A DNA stretch of 64,000 bases, from contig OX328097.1 in the NCBI GenBank assembly GCA_946811185.2, forward strand, positions 10,610,252 through 10,674,251. The letters are read 5' to 3'. Each line of letters begins with the position of its first letter. Positions within the stretch are counted from its first letter, which is position 1. The stretch comes from Hippopus hippopus. Lineage: Eukaryota > Mollusca > Bivalvia > Cardiida > Cardiidae. A program made the translations under genes and the position numbers. The notes beneath the pieces were generated by a model. The model had not been told where the DNA came from. It did not search any database and saw only the letters and a list, made by a program, of their open reading frames with translations. Positions 10,388 to 22,464 of the stretch are shown in pieces.

Positions 10388-10620
10388 TCAACCCTTATTC
10401 TGCCAAATAAGTGATATGAAACTTTTATTTCGATAGTAAAAACCCAAATTTTGCTATTTCAAACGTGATTTTTTTTTTTTTTTTTTTTTTTGGGGGGGGG
10501 GGGAGTATGTCCTTATCGGACGGTGTAGATAAAGATCAGACTGCACGTTCCGTGCAGTCTGATCTTGATCTACACTGTCCACAAAAGGTCAGTGAGTCGC
10601 ACCTAGCAACCTAAGGGTTA
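10388..10620 (-). mobile_element. MITE B copy B4
   Basis: Complete. A T tract followed by a G tract (10468-10503) has expanded inside it. Confidence 0.82.
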
Positions 10621-11007
10621 TATAAGAATGAGAAAGTCGTGTTACACCTCTCTGAGACTTTCAGGGACTCCAGTCCCTAAGCAACAGAAGTAAGTGTTGA
10701 AATAAATTTTCAAAAAAGGAGAAATAGACAAACTCCTTTTTGAAACTGGTGATTCATTTGCGGTGATAAGCAATACCGAACTTTTTTAATAAAACGGTAG
10801 ATTTCAAAAGATTGTAATCATCCTTTCCGAAAAGAAAGGTCATACAAAACACAAGAACTAGATATACGTTGCTAAAATCTCTTTTTTCGAGGGCTACAAT
10901 ATTAGTTTAATCGCCATAACTTAGTCATTTTATTTATCATCAGAGAGAAAAAACAAACTTTGAGTTTGATTTCTTTTACTTAATTATAACACACATATAG
11001 AATTCAT
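10621..11007. other. No recognisable feature
   Basis: No gene or repeat family recognised. Confidence 0.45.
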
Positions 11008-11349
11008 TATCACAAACAGGAATGTATTGTATTGTATGGTGTTTAACGCCGTTTTCAACATTATTTTCAATTATATCGCGGTGGCCAGTACACCTATCCA
11101 TGCTTTCCTGGAATTTCCTTTTACCAGTATCCCGCACAATATTCCCTCCAAGCCACTGGCTGCTTTCCCACGTAACCATCGTCGAAACAATGACGGTCAG
11201 CGGTGAGAGAGGAATGAGTCCTGTCGCAATGACTATCATCAATCCGCAGGAAGAAATTGACCTAGCCAGGGATCGAACCAGCGACCCCCTGTTCTAAAGT
11301 CCTGTACGCTACCGACTGATCTAACGGGGCTCGGTATCACAAACAGGAA
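11008..11349 (-). mobile_element. tRNA-derived SINE S1 with target-site duplication
   Basis: The 15-base direct repeat TATCACAAACAGGAA flanks it (11008-11022 and 11335-11349). On the minus strand: tRNA-like head with A box (GATCAGTCGGTAGCG) and B box (GGTTCGATCCC), a conserved middle, and a tail containing AACGGCGTTAAACACCATAC. Confidence 0.9.
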
Positions 11350-11556
11350 AGAGGGCATATAAGCATCCGTTTTTGTAAAAAATTACAGCTGTAGACCGGA
11401 AAACTGCTTGTGAGAATTATTGCGTTGCTTTCCGTGATTTGAAACAAACATTGTTAAGATCTGCATTCTCATGAAACAGATTTGAAGCAGATGAATCTGA
11501 CATGCAAGCTGTTTATACTTTTATTACAATCTTTTTCAAAATTAGTCCACAGCTAG

Positions 11557-11765
11557 CTCTAGAGCTGATAAGCGCGACTCGCTGACCTTTTTGCGGACAG
11601 TGTAGATCCAAGATCAGACTGCACAGAACGTGCAGTCTGATCTTGGATCTACACTGTCCGATAAGGAGATAATTTCCCCCAAAAAATAAGTTTGAAATTG
11701 CATCATTCGGTTTTTTCTATCGGCTTGAAAGTTTTACCTAACTTATTTAGCAAGATAAAAGTTAA
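11557..11765 (+). mobile_element. MITE B copy B5
   Basis: Complete with a perfect hairpin. The left TTAA is eroded; the right TTAA is present. Confidence 0.82.
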
Positions 11766-11850
11766 ATGGGAAAGGCTGTCTGCGGTGCTTTTAATGATTT
11801 AACTTCTTTCCAGACGATTCAAGGTTATACTTTTCCAAAATGAAAACATC

Positions 11851-12118
11851 TGAGCCATGCTTTGGCAAGAGGGGGCTAAATACATCTCTGTAATCGATGG
11901 TACCAAGCAAGTTATCACATACTTATGGAATTATAAAAACCATTTTTTTTTTAAAACAACCGACTAACTGATGAGGTACACTGGTCCTTGAACATACAGA
12001 AAATCGACCAATAGCGAAAAGTTTCGGCCCAGGTCAGCCTGCGCGGACTGCGCAGGCTGACCTGGGTCGATTCTTTTCGCAGATGCATAAAGCTTCTTTT
12101 TTTACAGAACATGCCTCA
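11851..12118 (-). mobile_element. MITE A copy A6
   Basis: Complete, hairpin intact. Confidence 0.87.
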
Positions 12119-12167
12119 TTTGTAGACGACAAATTAAATCTTGTTCACATATGATGATGATTAATAG

Positions 12168-12720
12168 AAAACACTGTCACTTTCTCCTTTTCCCACAATT
12201 TTTTCAAAAGACTTCTTCCTCAGAGTATTTGTTACAAGGGGATTGTTTAGTAAAACGCGTAAAAAACGAAACCATTCTCTTAGGGAAGATAAATCAATTT
12301 AGCAGACATGCTATTATCTATTTCAAAATTGTCTGCGCTTAGAAGAAATAACTTGTAATGCATCCGCAAGATGAAAGAGTTGTCTGTTTAACTCTTTACC
12401 AGACGACAAAATTTTACCCAAGTCCAAATTGGAAGCATTTACAGACAACAAATGAAATGTGGATCAAATGTTGAGATTAAATCGAGACATTGTAGACAAA
12501 AAATATCGATGAAAGAGATAGACGGCGTAAATTTGCCATTTTTGACCAATCACAAATTTCTATTTATTCATTTGTTATCATTACCAATAACTAGGTCAAA
12601 AGCCTGCACATTCAGCTACGCCGAAAAAAATGTGGAATCAGAAGAAAATGCTGGCTATAAGCACTTTTTCTACGTTTCCAAAAAACGTTTTCAATAGACT
12701 TATGCTTCCGTGTCGTTAAA
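12168..12720. repeat. Cluster of degenerate MITE C fragments
   Basis: Hairpin half at 12168-12210, left half from TTAACTCTTTACCAGACGAC (12388-12480), and another worn copy at about 12600-12720. Intervening DNA is unassigned. Confidence 0.5.
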
Positions 12721-13570
12721 GGCACAAGAGTGACCATAAATAATTCGGCAGTCAAAATGCAGACTAATATAAATCATTCCATTTGAAATATTGATATTAT
12801 CATGAGTGTAACAATGTGTGACAGTATGGTCTGGTTACCAGCATTTTCTAAGTTGCCAAAAATGTTTTCAATAGACTTACGCGTACGGGTCGTCAAAGGC
12901 CCACAAGCGACCAAATGTAAACAATTCGAGAGTCAAAATGCAGGCAAATTTGAATTATTCCATTGGAAATATTGATGTTATTTTGAGTCTAACAATGTGT
13001 GACAGTGCGCTCTGTCAAAGTTCCAGTCGCTCTCAGAGAAATAGTAAAACTAGAATTAAAGTTGCTAACCTTAATTTTAGTTCTACAGTTTATTGTTCTG
13101 CCGATTCTTGGGACTTTAAACGGGCAGATTACGTTTGCGGATTTTTGCTATCTTTTCATTCCTACGATTGCTAAAAAGATGTTGGTTTCGATTGCGGATC
13201 GACTGGAGGTGTTACTAGTAATTATGTTGATGGGCCTCACATAAATCCGTGTAGATTTTAATCAGGTCCTATAGTCACACGAGCTTCTTCTGAACTATAC
13301 TAGACAATTTTAAGTACTGTTTCTTCAATGAAAGAAAGGATGGCATCAAGTCATGGCGGTGTACTTCGATAGCATGCTGTGTATACTGATGTTCAGTGTA
13401 AGACTTTAGTTCTAGAACTTTTTTGTCACTGAGGGAGATCAACTGCCTGTTGCGGTAAAGCGAAAAGCAATGGATGATGTGACCCAGGGTCCACCCAAAG
13501 TAATTCGGTCTAAGCTACAGAAATCCTTCTTCCAACACCCCATGATGAGCAGCACAGTGTAATGGATCAA
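12721..13570. other. Unassigned, weak MITE C traces only
   Basis: AAAATGTTTTCAATAGACTTA occurs at about 12860 in C-like context. A hydrophobic open frame at 12999-13244 has no motif or splice context and was not called. Confidence 0.4.
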
Positions 13571-13678
13571 AACTTAACCCTGTACCATACAATCCCAGGT
13601 TTAAAACACCCCTAGGATAAAGTCTTTTGTGACTGGTAAACAGCATTTACTCCTTTTCACACAATGTTTGGTACAACG
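13571..13678 (-). mobile_element. MITE C fragment
   Basis: Left end and one hairpin arm of a diverged copy, directly before a fuller one. Confidence 0.5.
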
Positions 13679-13694
13679 CGCTACAGATCAACAA

Positions 13695-13914
13695 ACTAAA
13701 CCCTTTTCCACACAATCTCGTGCTTAAACGACACCTAGGATGAAGTCTTTTGAAAACATTGTGGTTACCAGCGTTTTCTCCTTTTTCCCACAATGTTTTC
13801 TGTCCTTCCAACAACAAATTTTAATTTTTGAGTCGCATTTATTTTTTATTTTGTCTTCTGGAAATGCTTTCAATTTGGACAAGTCTAAAAAATTGTCGTT
13901 TGGTAAAGAGTTAA
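13695..13914 (-). mobile_element. MITE C copy C5
   Basis: Nearly complete, ending GTTTGGTAAAGAGTTAA. The hairpin loop is shortened. Confidence 0.75.
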
Positions 13915-14144
13915 AGTAATCGCCGTACTTTTAAAAAGGTATGAATGAAATTCACCTGCATTTTTTTTTAACGCAAAATTGTTTACATTTGGTAGTTATT
14001 GGGCCTTTAATACAAGGGGATTGTTTTGTAAAACGCGTTAAAAACAAAACCATCCTGTTTCTCTTTTAAGTAGATAAATCAATTTAGCAGACGTTCTATT
14101 ATCCACACATTTCAAAATCGTCTGCGCGCTCGAGAGAAATAACT

Positions 14145-14412
14145 TGAACCATGCTCTGTGAAAAGGGGGGCTTAATCCATCTGCAAAAAGTATCGACCCA
14201 GGTCAGCCTGCGCAGTACGCGCAGGCTGACCTGGGCCGAAACTTTTTGCTAGAAGTGAATTTTATACACGTCAAAGGATCATTCTACCTCATAATTGCGT
14301 TGGTTGTTATAGACAAAATGGATTTTATGATTCTATAATTATGTGATGACTTGCTTGGTACACAATGCACCATGGAGATGCATTAAGCCCCTTTTTGCCA
14401 GAGCAAGTCTCA
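14145..14412 (+). mobile_element. MITE A copy A7
   Basis: Complete with a strong hairpin. Confidence 0.88.
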
Positions 14413-14697
14413 CTTTCAACGAAACTGCAGGATGAAAGCGTAGTCTGTTTTAGAATGCAAATGAAATGAAGTCTTTTTATGAATGAACCAGGAGAATTTC
14501 AAAAGGGTGCCGAGCCAGTTTTGTTAACTTGATTTGTCAGAATCATTTGAATGGAAAACCTCGTTAAAGAATTGTATTCTGCGAGACACAATGTAGTATT
14601 ATTTGTATAAAATGATGAAAATTATATTAGGTTCTTTTTAGCGGACCGTGTGGATTAAGACCGGACTGCAGAGATCGGAAAGTCTGAACTAGTACGT

Positions 14698-15032
14698 GCA
14701 TTTCATGCCGAGCTCCGGTAGCTAAGTCGGTAGCGCACAGGACTTGAGAACAGGGGGTCGCTGGTTCGATTCCCGGCTCGGCTAATTTCTTTCCGAGGAT
14801 TGATGATAGTCGTTGCGACAGGATTCATTCCTCTCTCACCGCTGATCGTTGTTTCGATGATGGTTATGTGGGAAATCAGCCAGAGATTTGGAAAGAATAT
14901 TGTGGGGGTACTGTTAAAAGAAAATCAAGGAAAGCATGGATAGGTTCACTGGCCGCCGCGATATAAGTAACTGAAATAATGTTGAAAACGTCTTTAAACA
15001 CCATACAATCAATCATTCAATGAGCATTTCAT
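14698..15032 (+). mobile_element. tRNA-derived SINE S2 with target-site duplication
   Basis: Same family as S1. GCATTTCAT flanks it (14698-14706, 15024-15032). tRNA-like head with TAGCTAAGTCGGTAGCG and GGTTCGATTCC; tail ends CAATCAATCATTC. Confidence 0.88.
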
Positions 15033-15100
15033 CCTGTATTAAGCAATATCCTCAAGAATTATTGAAGACATGCGCTTGCTTAGAAGAGGTATACCATAAA

Positions 15101-15370
15101 TGATCCACGCTCTGTCCACATGGGATTTAATACATCTGTAAAAAGTATCGACTCGGGTCAGCCTACGTAGTCCGCACAAGCTGACATTGATCAAAACCTT
15201 TTTCTATAAATAAATTTTCCGTATGTACAAGGACAACTCTACCTCAGAATTCAGCCGGTTCTTTGACAAACTGGATTTTATGCAGGCAGATCCATAACTA
15301 TATATGATGAATTGCTAGCTATGATGCATCACGGAGATGCATTGAAGCCCCTCTGGCTAGAGTGCACTCC
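15101..15370 (+). mobile_element. MITE A copy A8, diverged
   Basis: All blocks are present but worn. The hairpin no longer pairs fully. Confidence 0.7.
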
Positions 15371-15380
15371 AAATTTAGTT

Positions 15381-15572
15381 GTTCGGCCAGTAGCTCGGTC
15401 GGCTCAGTCGGTAACGTACAGGGCTTCAAGCAAAGGGATCGCTGGTTCGAATTCCTAGCTCAGCCGTTTCTTTCCGCGGATTACTGATAATAATTGCGAC
15501 CAGATCGTTGTTCCGCCGCGATATAACTGAAATAATACTGAAAACAGCGTTAAACACCATAGACACCATAAA
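15381..15572 (+). mobile_element. tRNA-derived SINE S3, internally deleted
   Basis: Head and tail of the S1 family joined after a loss of about 120 bases of the middle. Confidence 0.75.
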
Positions 15573-15607
15573 GACGTACATCTAAAGATATCTGACTTTA
15601 CGAGAGC

Positions 15608-15716
15608 TTCTAGTGCAGTGCAGATCCAAGATCAGACTGCACGTTCTGTGCAGTCTGATCTTGGATCTGCACTATCTGCAAAATGTTCCTGAGTCGCACT
15701 TAGCAGCCCAAGGTTA
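15608..15716 (-). mobile_element. MITE B partial copy B6
   Basis: Perfect hairpin and one terminus, other half absent. Confidence 0.75.
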
Positions 15717-16193
15717 TGCTAAAATTGTCCATGAGCTTTTAGAAAAGGCAATGCTTATGCTATCTTTTTGCAGTGATCCTTTCACATCTCTTATACTCAA
15801 TTTTGCGGAGCACGTATTTAAGCCATAAGAGAACTTTCATTATCGCGTTAATTTTAAGACCTATTAGGTTCTTCATTTCCCACACTCTTTCGATGACAAG
15901 ATACCACCTTTTTTTTTTTTGTCAGAAAATCCGTGTGCGTGGAAGGAAAATTAAGTTTCGGTATTAGATCAGAATCCACTCCTTTTTCAAGGTCAGTTTA
16001 AAAATTACAGTAATTGGAAAATATACTATTTGAACAACGGTGTTATGCTTTACACCAGAAAAAGCACATTTGAACGCGTTGATGCAAACTATTGAATGAA
16101 AAACGCCTCAAATCAGATGTTATATCATTTAATAAGCCATTTCCTTCCGGTAAAATTGTTTAGCGGCCCCGACATTATAGCCTACAATAATTA
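15717..16193. other. No recognisable feature
   Basis: No gene, no family match. Confidence 0.4.
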
Positions 16194-16526
16194 TTCAGAT
16201 AGTTGATTGATTGATTGTATGATACTTAACGCCGTTTTCAACATCATTTAAGTTATATCGCGACGGCCAGTGCACCTATCCACGCTTTCCTGGAGTTTTC
16301 TTTTACCAGTACTCTGCACAATATTCTTCCCAAACCACTGGCTGCTTTCCCACATAACCATCGTCGAAACAATGGTCAGCGATGAGAGAGGAATGAATCC
16401 TATCGCTACGGTCATCATCAGCCCTCGGAAAGACATTAGCCGAGCCAAGATGGAACCCGCGACCTTCTGTTCTCAAGTCCTGTGTGCTACCGACTGAGCC
16501 ACGGGGGCTCGGCACATTTCAGATAG
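16194..16526 (-). mobile_element. tRNA-derived SINE S4 with target-site duplication
   Basis: S1 family. TTCAGATAG flanks it (16194-16202, 16518-16526). Head and tail are both intact. Confidence 0.87.
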
Positions 16527-16725
16527 ACAATCATAAAAAAGTACGCCTGTACTCTTGGAAGCCTAACACCTTGATGAATGCGCTAGACTATCATTACAAT
16601 AAATAAACGAAAAAGCAATTGTTACAGTAAGAAACACGATCAATCCTCTAGATGAAATTGACTATGCCAATCATAAGCCCGCCATAAAAGTAATTCTTGT
16701 CTCCGACCAGCGAAACCTCAGTAAC

Positions 16726-16987
16726 TGAGTTATGTTCTGCCAAATGGGGGTTTAATGAATCTCCGCGATGCATTATACCAAACAAGTAATATATTTAATT
16801 ATGGATCCATAAAACTCATTTTAGTCCAACAATGGACTGGATCTGGAGGTAAAATGGTCTTTTGTAATGCAGAAAATTTACCTACAGCAAAAAGTTTCGG
16901 CCCATGTCAGCCTGCGTGGACTGCGCAGGCTATGGGTCGATACTTTTTGCAGATGCATTAAGCCCCCTTTTCACAGAGCATGGTTCA
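16726..16987 (-). mobile_element. MITE A copy A9
   Basis: Complete, but the right hairpin arm has lost bases after GCGCAGGCT. Confidence 0.8.
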
Positions 16988-17092
16988 ATTGAAGCAGACA
17001 ACAATACCCATCCAAAATGTATCTGTTCTCGTATGATAAGCACAGATAATCAAAGACTAACGAGATCGTGATGACATCATAATTGAGACGCA

Positions 17093-17325
17093 TTAAGTCT
17101 TTACGAGACGACTGAAAAAAAAAAACCCAAAAAAGACCTTTCCAAATTGAAAGCACTTGCAGACGACAAAATAGATACAGCTGAAATGATAGGATTTTTC
17201 TCTTAGATGGTAGAAAACATTGTGGAAAAGGAGATAATGCTGTTCACTATCATTTTTTCCTTTCTCACGATGTTTTCAAAAGCTTTTTTTTTTTTTCAGG
17301 GTCTTTAAAGCTCGGGACTTTTCGG
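17093..17325 (+). mobile_element. MITE C copy C6
   Basis: Left TTAA, internal blocks and hairpin present. A T tract has expanded in the right arm. Confidence 0.7.
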
Positions 17326-17434
17326 TAAAACCAACGATAAAACCTTAGACTTATCTGTATAAACTGTGCTCATATAATTTATCTTGTATTGTTAAGATCT
17401 GAGCTTTATAAAATATTTTGAATTGAACTGAATT

Positions 17435-17628
17435 GTATTTGAAAGCATTGGCAGGCGACAGTCAATGTGGTTGAAATGACGAAATGTTTTTTTCTTTTTT
17501 AAAGTGAAAAAAATGTGGGAAAAAAGAAGAAACTGCTAGGAAGCCACATTTTATCCTTTTACCGAATTGTTGTCAAAGGCCTTCTGCCTAAGGTACGTCA
17601 AATCGCAGGATTTATTGGTGAAAGGTTA
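17435..17628 (+). mobile_element. MITE C copy C7, diverged
   Basis: Hairpin worn; right end GGTGAAAGGTTAA recognisable. Confidence 0.6.
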
Positions 17629-17727
17629 AAGAAAGAAAAATGGTTTTCCGGGCGGAAAGCAACAAATGGCATCCGTAAACAGGTTACGTAAGTTTTTTTT
17701 TTGTTAAAGAACTGTGGCCGACCCAAA

Positions 17728-17992
17728 TGGGCCATGCACTGGCAAAAGGGGGCTTAATGCATCTCCGTAATGCCTGATATCACACAAGTCAGCACAGCAT
17801 TAACCACCCCTAAAAATCCTTTTTGTATAACAAACTACTGAACCATGAGATATGCTAGTCCCTTGACATGCAGAAAATTGACCAAAAGCAAAAAGTTTCG
17901 GCTCAGGTCAGCCTGCGCGGACTGCACAGGCTGACATCGGTCGATACTTTTTGTAGATGCATTAAGCGCCCCTCTTCACAGGGCATGGCTCA
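17728..17992 (-). mobile_element. MITE A copy A10
   Basis: Complete. Its right end abuts half of a J palindrome (17993-18058). Confidence 0.84.
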
Positions 17993-18058
17993 AACAGTTT
18001 TGAGATTGTGTTCCTTGGAAATTTAGAAAATCCCTGAGAATTAGACTAAGATTGTTAT

Positions 18059-18288
18059 TAAGGTCTACGACCCCTAACTCATCGGTAAATATCGTGTAAC
18101 ATCGGCGTTTTCGTAAAGGCTATTGGGCCAATCTCGGCAACTTCCGTCTATTAATATGAGAGTTAGGGGCTGTATACTCACTAACTCACCGGTAAATATC
18201 TTGTAACATCGACGTTTTCGTAAAGGCTATTCGGTCAATCTCGCAGCTTCCGTCTTTTGATATGAGAGTTATGGGCCGTAGACCTTAA
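18059..18288. mobile_element. Repeat I copy I2
   Basis: Same dimeric structure as at 9801-10018, ends AGGTCTACGACCCCTAACTC and GGGCCGTAGACCT. Confidence 0.78.
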
Positions 18289-18364
18289 ATGGTTGGTAAA
18301 TAAAGGTGCAGATATCATAAAACCTTTTAGCGCCATAGGTAAAAACATCCCTTTTATTGGACGC

Positions 18365-18421
18365 CATGAATAGTTCAGACTGCACAGAACGTGCAATCTG
18401 ATCTTTGATCTATACATAGAT
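18365..18421. repeat. MITE B hairpin fragment
   Basis: Only the hairpin with CAGACTGCACAGAACGTGCA and one short flank. Confidence 0.6.
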
Positions 18422-18816
18422 ACTCACACTTGTTGTTTCAAAGATGAAACCCATCCGTTCAGCTACATATCAGTCGTTGTCAGCAATTACTTACAAGATG
18501 AAGAAGTCTAAAATTTTGTCATCTGGCAAAGAGTTGAGATGGCCGGAGTTGTTTTGTGTTTCAAAAATACAAGGAAAACATACATAAAATAAGGCGATCA
18601 TAGAGTTTAACGTCGACCGCCGTTTATGAGTATGTAGATGGAATTAACTTGTTTCGAATATATTGGGTGATATGAATAAAACATGAAGCTATATATCCGT
18701 TAACTTTATTGATAATAATTTAGTTAAATTAGTTGTACGTGATTGGGTACAAGCCTATCTATCTGAACAACGAGTACAATTTCATTAGAATGTAGCATAT
18801 GGTAGAGCCCTCTCGC

Positions 18817-19029
18817 TTAACCCGTACTCTGCTAAATAAGTGAAATGAAGCTTTTAAGCCGACAGTAAAAACCAAACCTTTTACTATTTTAAATGTATTT
18901 TTTTGGGGGAAAGTATGTCCTTATCGGACAGTATAGATCAAGATCAGACTGCACGTTCTGTGCAGTCTGATCTTGACCTACACTGCCCGCAAGAGGTCAG
19001 TGAGTCGCGCTTAGAAGCCAGAGGGTTAA
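18817..19029 (-). mobile_element. MITE B copy B8
   Basis: Complete, TTAA on both sides, hairpin intact. Confidence 0.87.
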
Positions 19030-19049
19030 CGTTTTCTTAAAGCAGGGTC

Positions 19050-19520
19050 TCTATCAACCAACCATTTCTAACTTTTTATTCTTATTCTACATTTCGAAAG
19101 TAACACAATTCCTGATTGGTGAAACCATTTGAACCATGCTCTTTAAAAAGGGGGCTTAATGCATTTACAAAAAGTATCGACCCCTGTCAGCCTGAGCACT
19201 CCGCGCAGGCTGTTATAGGTCGAAACTTTTTGCTATTTGTAAAAAAAAATAAATCTATCTATAATTTTTTTCCATGTCCAAGAACCACACTACCTCATTA
19301 TCTAGTCGGTTGTTAGAAAAACTGGATTTTATGGATCCACAATTATGTGATGACTCGCTTGGTCTAATGCATCACGGACTTGCTTTAAACCTCCTATTGC
19401 CAGTGCATGTTTCATTTGGTTTAGCCAACCAGAAATTGTGTTACTTTTGAATTTAGAAAAAAATCTTAAGAATTAGACAAAGAATGCGACCAAGAATGGT
19501 TTGTCAACACGGGCCCAGTC
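19050..19520. repeat. Palindrome J, split at its centre by MITE A11
   Basis: Left arm 19050-19129 (TTTCGAAAGTAACACAATTC, CTGATTGGTGAAACCATTTG) and inverted right arm 19415-19520 (GGTTTAGCCAACCAGAAATT). Intact relatives lie at 27885-28050 and 38985-39160. Confidence 0.75.
19130..19414 (+). mobile_element. MITE A copy A11
   Basis: Complete though diverged. It sits between the two arms of a J palindrome. Confidence 0.82.
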
Positions 19521-20211
19521 GCTCTCGTAATTCTGTTTGAATAGTGTACTTATGCTTAAACTATCTAGTTAAAACCTGTAGAGGACTTTTTTGTTTTTCG
19601 GCAGGACAGTTTTGAAAAATTGTGACAAAAGGGGAGAAATTGTTAGTTTTTGCCAGTCTTTCCTTTTATCACAAAGCTTTCGCATGTTCCTGAAGAACAT
19701 CTCGTTTTATTGTTATTGTTAATATTTTATGTGGATGTTTTCAACATCCATTCATTTTGCTAAACTCTTGAACCCATCAATGTATACATGTATAGGCCAT
19801 TTTTCACATTCAAATTAAAAAAAGAAAGAAAAAAAGAAATAAACTCAAGCTATACAAAACGGCAAATATTTAAGTAAAATAAAATAATATTTTTCTTTAC
19901 AGTATAATAATCATTGTTGGGAAAAAATACGAGCTGCCTGTTCCGACCAAAACTGTTATTCCTTTTCCCACAATGATTCTAGGTTCTGTTCAATAGCGGC
20001 ATAAAGAGCTTTTTAGCCCAGTAATTGCTCCGAGTAAGCCCCGGGTACAAAAATGCGAAAGAGACCATGCGAGTGCATGTAATATGATTAGGTTAGCCAG
20101 TATTTGTAGTTGTTTTGATATGGTCCTTGTGTTGTATCCCGAAAAATCGAATTACAGATACTCTAATTTAATGTGGCACAAGATGGTGTCGTCATCGTAT
20201 CTCGAGGCTTT
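19521..20211. other. No recognisable gene; weak C-like hairpin
   Basis: A weak C-like hairpin lies at about 19615-19680 (GGGGAGAAATTG). The remainder shows no repeat or coding signal. Confidence 0.4.
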
Positions 20212-20458
20212 TTAACTCTTTACCAGACTACAGAAAAATTAGACTCGCCTAAATTTATAGCATTTGCAGACGCCAAATAAATTGTGGCTTCCCGAACTGA
20301 ATGTGTCTCAAGTATTAGAATTTGTCTTTGATAGTGTAGAAAACTTTGTTGAAAAAGGAGAAAATGCTGGTTACCAGCATTTTCTCCTTTTCTCACAATG
20401 TTTTTGAAATCTTTCTATCTCAGGGTCGTTAAAACGCAGTTGCTCAATGAAGGATTAA
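20212..20458 (+). mobile_element. MITE C copy C9
   Basis: Complete with TTAA at both ends. The hairpin around GCTGGTTACCAGC is perfect over 20 bases per arm. Confidence 0.87.
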
Positions 20459-21187
20459 CCCATTTAAATACAATCCCCCTTTTTTTTGCTTGCAGTAGTT
20501 AGGAAAATGGTGTCCAGTAATACAGTATATCAGTACCATGAAACTGATTTATTCTTGTCTCTTCCCTTTTACTTCTTTGCGTCAATCATTTTGCCTTTAG
20601 TTCGCTGTAAAACTACGCCGCTTTGGTATACTGGTTGGACATGCAAAGTTATCTTTTAGGCAAAATCTATTCATACTACTAAAATTAAGTTCGACTCTAA
20701 TAGAGTACGAATATGACCGTGGGCAAAATTAATGTACGTCTTTGACTGGGAACGAAAGGTAAATTGCAGTAAGGATTTTGTCAAATACATTAATTAGTTA
20801 AAGTTCTCGTGCTTTTTTCCACCACTGTTGTTGCCTAGAGTAAATTCTGATTTAGTTATGGGTACATTTCGAAGATTTGATTGCATTAGGGACGAAAAAA
20901 TAAATAATCATCAATTCGGCCCATCAGTGTTTCGACACAATCACTCAAAACTTTAATGTGCTTGAAAAGGGTAAAATACAAAATGATTTTTTTTTAATTG
21001 TGCAGCAGCAGTATTAGTTGCTCGAATGAAGGGTCTTAGCTGCTCCTAAGAATTGTGAGTCTTATTCTTGTTTTAGAAAGGAACGCAATTTCTGATTGGT
21101 TCGTTGACCTAGAGCAGGAAAAAATGTCTCGTTTCGTGTCTGATCATTATTCTTTTTTACCATCACGTTACCTTAAATCAGTTAATA
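20459..21187. other. Unassigned, half J palindrome near the end
   Basis: A J-type arm lies at 21045-21115 (GGAACGCAATTTCTGATTGG). Nothing else is recognised. Confidence 0.4.
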
Positions 21188-21420
21188 ATTAAGTGGTTCA
21201 GTGGTACAGTGTAGGACTCGTAACCTGTAGGCCCCGGGTTCAAGCCTCACTGCAAGAACTGGTCTTTTCACGGGAGCATCCTTGGACAAGACACTTCAGA
21301 GTCCCAGCCTAGCACCGGTGAAACCCAGAACATACATGAATGCGCAAGCTAAGGCCGTGATATGACCAAAATAATGTTAAAAGCATCGTAAACCACCAAG
21401 CAATCAAACAAACCAATAAA
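21188..21420 (+). mobile_element. tRNA-derived SINE S10 (second type)
   Basis: tRNA-like head GTGGTTCAGTGGTACAG and B box GGGTTCAAGCC. Middle GGACAAGACACTTCAGAG, then a tail containing AAAATAATGTTAAAAGCATC and CAATCAAAC. The middle also occurs at 43810 and 58400. Confidence 0.8.
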
Positions 21421-21534
21421 TACTTGACTGGAACAATGTTTAGGTAACTTCATTATTTGTCGTGTTTTCTTCAAAAGGACTTCATAAAACAAACGTGCAC
21501 AAGGACAAAGAAATTCAATGGGGCCAATCCCTGA

Positions 21535-21746
21535 TTAACCCTTATCCTGCTAAATAACTAAAATGAAATTTTAAGTTCGATAGTAAAAACCCAAATATTG
21601 CCATTTCAAAGTTATGTTTGGGGGAATAATATCTCCTCATCGGACAGTGTAGATCCAAGATCAGACTGCACGTTCTGTGCAGTCTGATCTTGATCTACAC
21701 CGTCCGCCAAAGGTCAGTGAGTCGCGCTTAGCAGCCTAAGGGTTAA
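21535..21746 (-). mobile_element. MITE B copy B9
   Basis: Complete, TTAA on both sides. Confidence 0.88.
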
Positions 21747-21917
21747 GATTTTTCTCCCTATTTAAGGGGGAAAATTCTCGATGTGCCATTTAATCGGATA
21801 CCGGAAGATTAGAAATTGTGTTTTCCGGTTCGTGTCGTGCTGTGTAGATGTAGGAAATTATTAGTGGATCGTGCAGCGGTTATAAAATGACGTAATGTGG
21901 TATAAATAGGTTGAATC

Positions 21918-22093
21918 TTAACCAAACGACAACGAGTGGGGTAGGTCCACATTGAAAGAATTTGCACGACGACGGATTTAATTTGGCTTAAATGATAGCA
22001 TTGGTCTTGTAAAGGGTTGAAAATGTTGCGGAAAAGGTAGAAGATGCCGGTTACCAGTATTTTACCACCTTCTTTTTTAAAAGGCCTCTTTAA
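21918..22093 (+). mobile_element. MITE C copy, interrupted by the next copy
   Basis: Left end and hairpin of one C. The right end is replaced where the next C begins at a TTAA. Confidence 0.6.
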
Positions 22094-22314
22094 CTCTTTA
22101 TGCCGAGTATCAATGACCCGCAGAAAGAGGGCTTTTGAAAACATTGTGGAAAAAAGGAGAAAGTGCTGGTTACCAGCATTTTCTCCTTTTTGCACAATGT
22201 TTTCTATCTTTCCAAGAGCAAATTTCAATATTTGAGTCACATCGATTTTGTCGTCTGAAAATGCTTTCAGTTTAGATTAAGTCTAAATATTTTGTCGTTG
22301 GGCGAAGAGTTCAA
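22090..22314 (-). mobile_element. MITE C copy C10
   Basis: Nearly complete, strong hairpin. Confidence 0.78.
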
Positions 22315-22464
22315 CAGAATCGTTAAAACCCGGAATTTGTGATAAAAGGTAAATTGATACCCTTTCATTTGTTTATTTCCATCAACGGCGTACCGAAATT
22401 GGCGTATTACGATGAATGTCGTTATATAACTCTTTCATCAAAGATTGAAAACTGTTATAAATGT

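Noticed and set aside
12999..13244. Hydrophobic 81-codon frame that could be a membrane peptide
   Set aside because: No motif, splice context or start support; an overlapping frame is equally open, as expected by chance in AT-rich DNA.
14707..14790. Functional tRNA gene (A and B boxes present)
   Set aside because: Acceptor stem does not close, and the sequence continues into the SINE body and tail; the same holds at 11334, 15390, 16515, 35630, 45700 and 56420.
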